Below are positions 50,427-50,927 of a DNA stretch of 50,927 nucleotides, piece by piece. The stretch is from CAIUVD01 sp044338255. GTDB lineage: Bacteria > Planctomycetota > UBA11346. The stretch spans positions 1 through 50,927 of the forward strand of contig JBIILZ010000013.1 in NCBI GenBank assembly GCA_044338255.1, given 5' to 3'. A program made the translations under genes and the position numbers. The notes beneath the pieces were generated by a model. The model was not told the DNA's origin, did not search any database, and saw only the letters and a list, made by a program, of their open reading frames with translations. Positions within the stretch are counted from its first letter, which is position 1. Each line of letters opens with the position of its first letter.

Positions 50427-50545
50427 GGGCTTCGGGCTTCGGGCTTCGGGCTTCGGGCTTCGGGCTTCGGGCTTCGGGCTTCGGGCTTCGGGCTTCGGGC
50501 TTCGGGCTTCGGGCTTCGGGCTTCGGGCTTCGGGCTTCGGGCTTC
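50427..50545. repeat. 7-bp tandem repeat GGGCTTC, 17 perfect copies
   Basis: The heptamer GGGCTTC is repeated 17 times without a mismatch over 119 bases, in a non-coding stretch after the U32 gene. Seven is not a multiple of three, so any ORF through it reads a 7-residue cycle (SGFGLRA) and is probably not real. The rest of 50367..50631 holds nothing I recognise apart from a short GAAGCTC direct repeat near 50586. Confidence 0.98.
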
Positions 50546-50631
50546 ACAGTTTGAGGTTGGTGCAGTAATTAGCGAACAGATTTCGAAGCTCGAAGCTCGA
50601 CTTCGGGTTACGGAGTCGCCGTGCTGCAGCC

Positions 50632-50755
50632 GGTGTCCTTCACCTCGCCAGCATCCTGAGCGTGCTCGGCGTCAAGGCTACCCGTGCCGGAGGCACGGCG
50701 CTGCGCGGCCTTGACCCCTGCGCGCGCTCAGGCTGTGGCGCGGCGAAAGGACACC
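50632..50755. other. Large imperfect palindrome (possible structured RNA or mobile-element end)
   Basis: The arms GGTGTCCTT (50632..50640) and AAGGACACC (50747..50755) are exact complements. Pairing continues inward with small bulges (TCCTGAGCG against CGCTCAGG, GTCAAGGC against GCCTTGAC) to a central hairpin CGTGCC-GGA-GGCACG (50683..50697). The 124-bp structure directly precedes the start of the next gene, and the AAAGGA at its right end could serve as ribosome-binding site. Confidence 0.6.
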
Positions 50756-50759
50756 TCCG

Positions 50760-50927
50760 ATGCCGCAGTACTCGAAACTCCTCGTCTGGAATCATGCCCG
50801 GAAATGCATTGCGTTGCTTCGAGCCGCGGCGCGATCGATGCCGATCCCGCTCCAGGCGCGATTGCGCCGCGGGTTGAAGAAACGGGTGTTGGACATGGCC
50901 CTGGGTGATTTGCTTCCGCATACCAGG
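50760..50927 (+). CDS. Unknown small protein, N-terminal part (four-helix-bundle-like?), cut by window edge
   Basis: An open frame starts at the ATG at 50760, with AAAGGA upstream, and runs without stop to the end of the window (56 codons). It begins MPQYSKLLVWNHARKCIALL and continues with a basic helical segment (LQARLRRGLKKRVLDMALG). The opening YxKLxVW followed by a helix and an Arg-rich helix vaguely recalls the four-helix-bundle (23S rRNA intervening-sequence protein) family, which also includes Avd of diversity-generating retroelements. The similarity is weak and the gene is incomplete. Confidence 0.4.
   Translation, partial: MPQYSKLLVWNHARKCIALLRAAARSMPIPLQARLRRGLKKRVLDMALGDLLPHTR

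Noticed and set aside
50230..50568. Open frame through the heptamer array (SGFGLRA repeats), and its minus-strand counterpart at 50308..50547
   Set aside because: The 7-base period cycles through all frames, giving stop-free reading by chance. The frame overlaps the end of the U32 gene and has no start context.
1..50927. tRNA, rRNA or riboswitch genes
   Set aside because: I saw no cloverleaf with a conserved TTCGA-type arm, no rRNA segment and no recognisable riboswitch core. A covariance-model search would be decisive.

Overview
The window is GC-rich (AT-rich stretches stand out) and carries ordinary bacterial housekeeping genes: the ribosomal protein cluster bS20/bS6/SSB/bS18/bL9/bL31, rpsA, serA, def, dus and surE. 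It also has features common in Planctomycetota and other PVC-group bacteria: a Ser/Thr kinase-like protein fused to a SUMF1 domain, a very large repetitive surface protein, few clear Shine-Dalgarno sequences, and low-complexity tails on ribosomal proteins. The phylum call is an inference from gene style only. I saw no rRNA, tRNA, CRISPR array or transposase gene.

Layout. (1) 1-13.7 kb, minus strand: a tightly packed operon made of a kinase-like protein with a C-terminal SUMF1 domain, a roughly 2,680-residue Ig-like repeat surface protein, a SUMF1 lipoprotein and a small beta-barrel protein. It is flanked by two copies of a palindromic MITE-like repeat. (2) 13.7-17.4 kb: a hypothetical protein, a membrane-anchored NUC1-type endonuclease, a broken nucleotidyltransferase and a TraF/FadL-like outer-membrane protein. 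(3) 17.5-20.8 kb: an orphan NtrC-type regulator that lacks the GAFTGA loop, then serA. (4) 20.8-26.4 kb, minus strand: TPR protein, rpsT, rpsF, ssb, rpsR, rplI, rpmE2, a STAS-like protein and dus. (5) 26.5-31.0 kb, plus strand: def, histidine kinase, NtrC-type response regulator, surE and an MlaF-like ATPase. (6) 31.1-32.1 kb: a small secreted protein, a VapC-like fossil, a terminator and an AT-rich promoter region. (7) 32.1-41.3 kb, plus strand: five coupled genes forming a circularly permuted ATP-grasp / alpha-E / transglutaminase-like operon. (8) 41.3-45.3 kb: a beta-barrel-like protein, rpsA with a strong terminator, and an unknown membrane-anchored protein. (9) 45.3-47.9 kb: an SDR and a phytanoyl-CoA-dioxygenase-like gene diverging from an AraC regulator. 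(10) 47.9 kb to the end: a U32 (RlhA-like) protein, a 17-copy heptanucleotide array, a large palindrome and the start of a small unknown gene.

Two themes stand out. First, short tandem repeats are frequent and several sit exactly at gene ends. Three unrelated genes (serA, the TraF/FadL-like gene and the SDR) each carry a 15-bp array in which the stop codon itself is part of the unit. Other arrays with periods of 9, 12, 15 or 18 bp expand proteins in frame, including inside the activation segment of the kinase-like protein. Second, the ATP-grasp/alpha-E/transglutaminase operon is a predicted but biochemically little-characterised peptide-bond-forming or peptide-modifying system. It is present here in a doubled form: two ATP-grasp, two alpha-E and two transglutaminase-like modules. 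The kinase-like protein also has methionine in place of the invariant ATP-binding lysine, so it may be a pseudokinase.
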